Assembly (NCBI GenBank): GCA_024643945.1
Contig: JAHELX010000299.1
Location: 1-7,458 of the forward strand
DNA from: Anaerolineales bacterium
Lineage (GTDB): Bacteria > Chloroflexota > Anaerolineae > 4572-78 > NAK82
Reading direction: 5' to 3'
Length of the DNA stretch: 7,458 nucleotides
Shown here: in pieces, positions 6,473 to 7,458 of the stretch
Numbering within the stretch: the first letter of the stretch is position 1
How the letters are laid out: each line of letters opens with the position of its first letter
Notes under the pieces: model-generated
What the model was told of the DNA's origin: nothing
What the model saw: only the letters and a program-made list of their open reading frames with translations
Database searches by the model: none
Program-made: the position numbers and the translations under genes

Positions 6473-6483
6473 AACCTATAAAT

Positions 6484-6489
6484 CCTCCC
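6484..6489 (-). promoter_or_regulatory. Shine-Dalgarno sequence of the thioesterase gene
   Basis: GGGAGG on the - strand lies 11 nt before the ATG at 6472. Spacing is slightly long, but it supports the longer N-terminus with its polar extension. Confidence 0.6.
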
Positions 6490-6507
6490 AACGGTAGAGA
6501 CTTTGGG

Positions 6508-7449
6508 TCACGGGTTATATCGACTTCCCTCAATAATATGCGCTGCAGACGATATCGGCAACAGACTCTTCACATCCTCCCCTGTAGCTGCCAGGTAGCT
6601 TCTGCAAATTTGATAGCCAATGAAGTACCCCACGCGAGGTGGTGCATCTTTTAGCAAGGGCAGCCCAAACGGACTGAGATAGCTTTTGACAGTTTGGTCA
6701 TCCAAACCTTCACTGGCAATATCCTTTTGAAATCTGAGCCATAACCCCGTTTCGTGCTTTCTACACCACATTAGTTGATCTTGCGAGAAGCACAAGTACT
6801 TCTCCAATGGCTGGTCAGGGCAGACAAATTCGGAGAAGAGCACTGCCATACCTTCGCCAAGTACCACGACAGCCAATGATTCGGCGTCAAACAAGCTCAG
6901 CTTCTGCACTGTATGGGCAAATTCGTGAGCAAGGAACGTGGGCACCAAGCCCTCATTTAATGTAATGAATTGCTTCACCGCATCGGGCAAATCCAAAGTC
7001 ATCAAAAAGTCGCCCGAAAGAAACCATTCCAAGCAAATCCCCATTGCTGGCAAACTTGGTACAGCAAAGGCATTATCTTCAAAGGCGCCCACAAAAGAAT
7101 AAACTGGCGCCATTTCCTCCACACCGGCCAACATCCGGGCACGTTGCAGTGAGGGTGTGATCAACGTTTCTATTTCGCCAGCGGGAAACTGTGATCGAAT
7201 CTGCTCTAAAACAGTTGGATAGCGATGGATATGCTCAACGAGCTTATCAACCCAAACCTCAACATCTCGACCCTTATTGTTCCGATTCCACCGTTGAAAA
7301 AACCCATAATGAGGTTGAACATAGAATTCCATCAATGCTTGCCTTAACTGCTCCGAAGAGTCCGTACGCGTCTTTTCGAGCGCGGCGAAAAAGTCTCTAT
7401 CGGCCCGAATGATCTGAATTGTCGTACTTGCAGCCTCATCTGCGCGCAT
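6508..7449 (-). CDS. Probable gluzincin-type zinc metallopeptidase, family unassigned
   Basis: The 313-residue frame contains HEFAH (175-179), an HEXXH zinc-site motif inside a hydrophobic helix (VPTFLAHEFAHTVQ), and 20 residues later LGEGMAVLF (197-205), where Glu199 could be the third zinc ligand as in gluzincins. A late PPRVGYFIGYQICRSYL block (270-286) resembles the GY.IGY-type segment seen after the zinc site in DUF2268 (YjaZ-like) predicted peptidases, the closest family I can name, though this remains tentative. No signal peptide or membrane helix is seen, so it is probably cytoplasmic. ATG at 7449 has only a weak AGG upstream, and the frame stays open to the window edge at 7458, so the true start may lie outside. 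Two sampled 60-base lines here are about 43% GC, against about 67% in the thioesterase, which hints at recent acquisition. Confidence 0.7.
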   Translation of the reverse strand: MRADEAASTTIQIIRADRDFFAALEKTRTDSSEQLRQALMEFYVQPHYGFFQRWNRNNKGRDVEVWVDKLVEHIHRYPTVLEQIRSQFPAGEIETLITPSLQRARMLAGVEEMAPVYSFVGAFEDNAFAVPSLPAMGICLEWFLSGDFLMTLDLPDAVKQFITLNEGLVPTFLAHEFAHTVQKLSLFDAESLAVVVLGEGMAVLFSEFVCPDQPLEKYLCFSQDQLMWCRKHETGLWLRFQKDIASEGLDDQTVKSYLSPFGLPLLKDAPPRVGYFIGYQICRSYLAATGEDVKSLLPISSAAHIIEGSRYNP

Positions 7450-7458
7450 AAGAGACCT

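Overview
The window looks like a bacterial chromosome segment with mostly high GC. Gene content (a DUF5317-type membrane protein, M32 carboxypeptidase, LepA, hot-dog thioesterase) and short periodic intergenic repeats suggest an environmental Chloroflexota (Anaerolineae-like) genome. This is an inference; no rRNA or phylogenetic marker search was possible.

Layout: the left end (1-972) reads on the + strand. It holds the C-terminal part of a subtilisin-like (S8) protease with its catalytic Ser motif, a 42-residue one-helix membrane peptide missed by simple start choice but marked by a perfect Shine-Dalgarno, and a DUF5317-like multi-pass membrane protein. A convergent gap (973-1119) carries a 10-bp tandem repeat. 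From 1120 to 5472 three - strand genes form a probable operon in the order lepA (elongation factor 4), M32 carboxypeptidase, then a membrane-anchored TPR protein; gaps are 57 and 15 nt.

The gene-free stretch 5473-5965 is the most structured part of the window. Reading on the - strand it holds a two-hairpin segment ending in a strong intrinsic terminator, a TATAAT box that probably serves lepA, a 165-bp non-coding MITE-like element (36-bp perfect inverted repeats, imperfect 10-bp ends, flanked by 8-bp direct repeats), and an array of degenerate 8-bp repeats that folds into a hairpin touching the lepA start codon. Removing the element joins the 8-bp array back in phase, which is direct internal evidence for insertion.

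The right end (5966-7458) has two more - strand genes: a YbgC/FadM-like acyl-CoA thioesterase and, upstream of it, a noticeably AT-richer HEXXH protein that is probably a zinc metallopeptidase of unassigned family and may be incomplete at its 5' end. The protein-coding genes are mainly housekeeping or of known families; no new multi-gene system is evident. The novel material is the lepA leader architecture and the small element in it.
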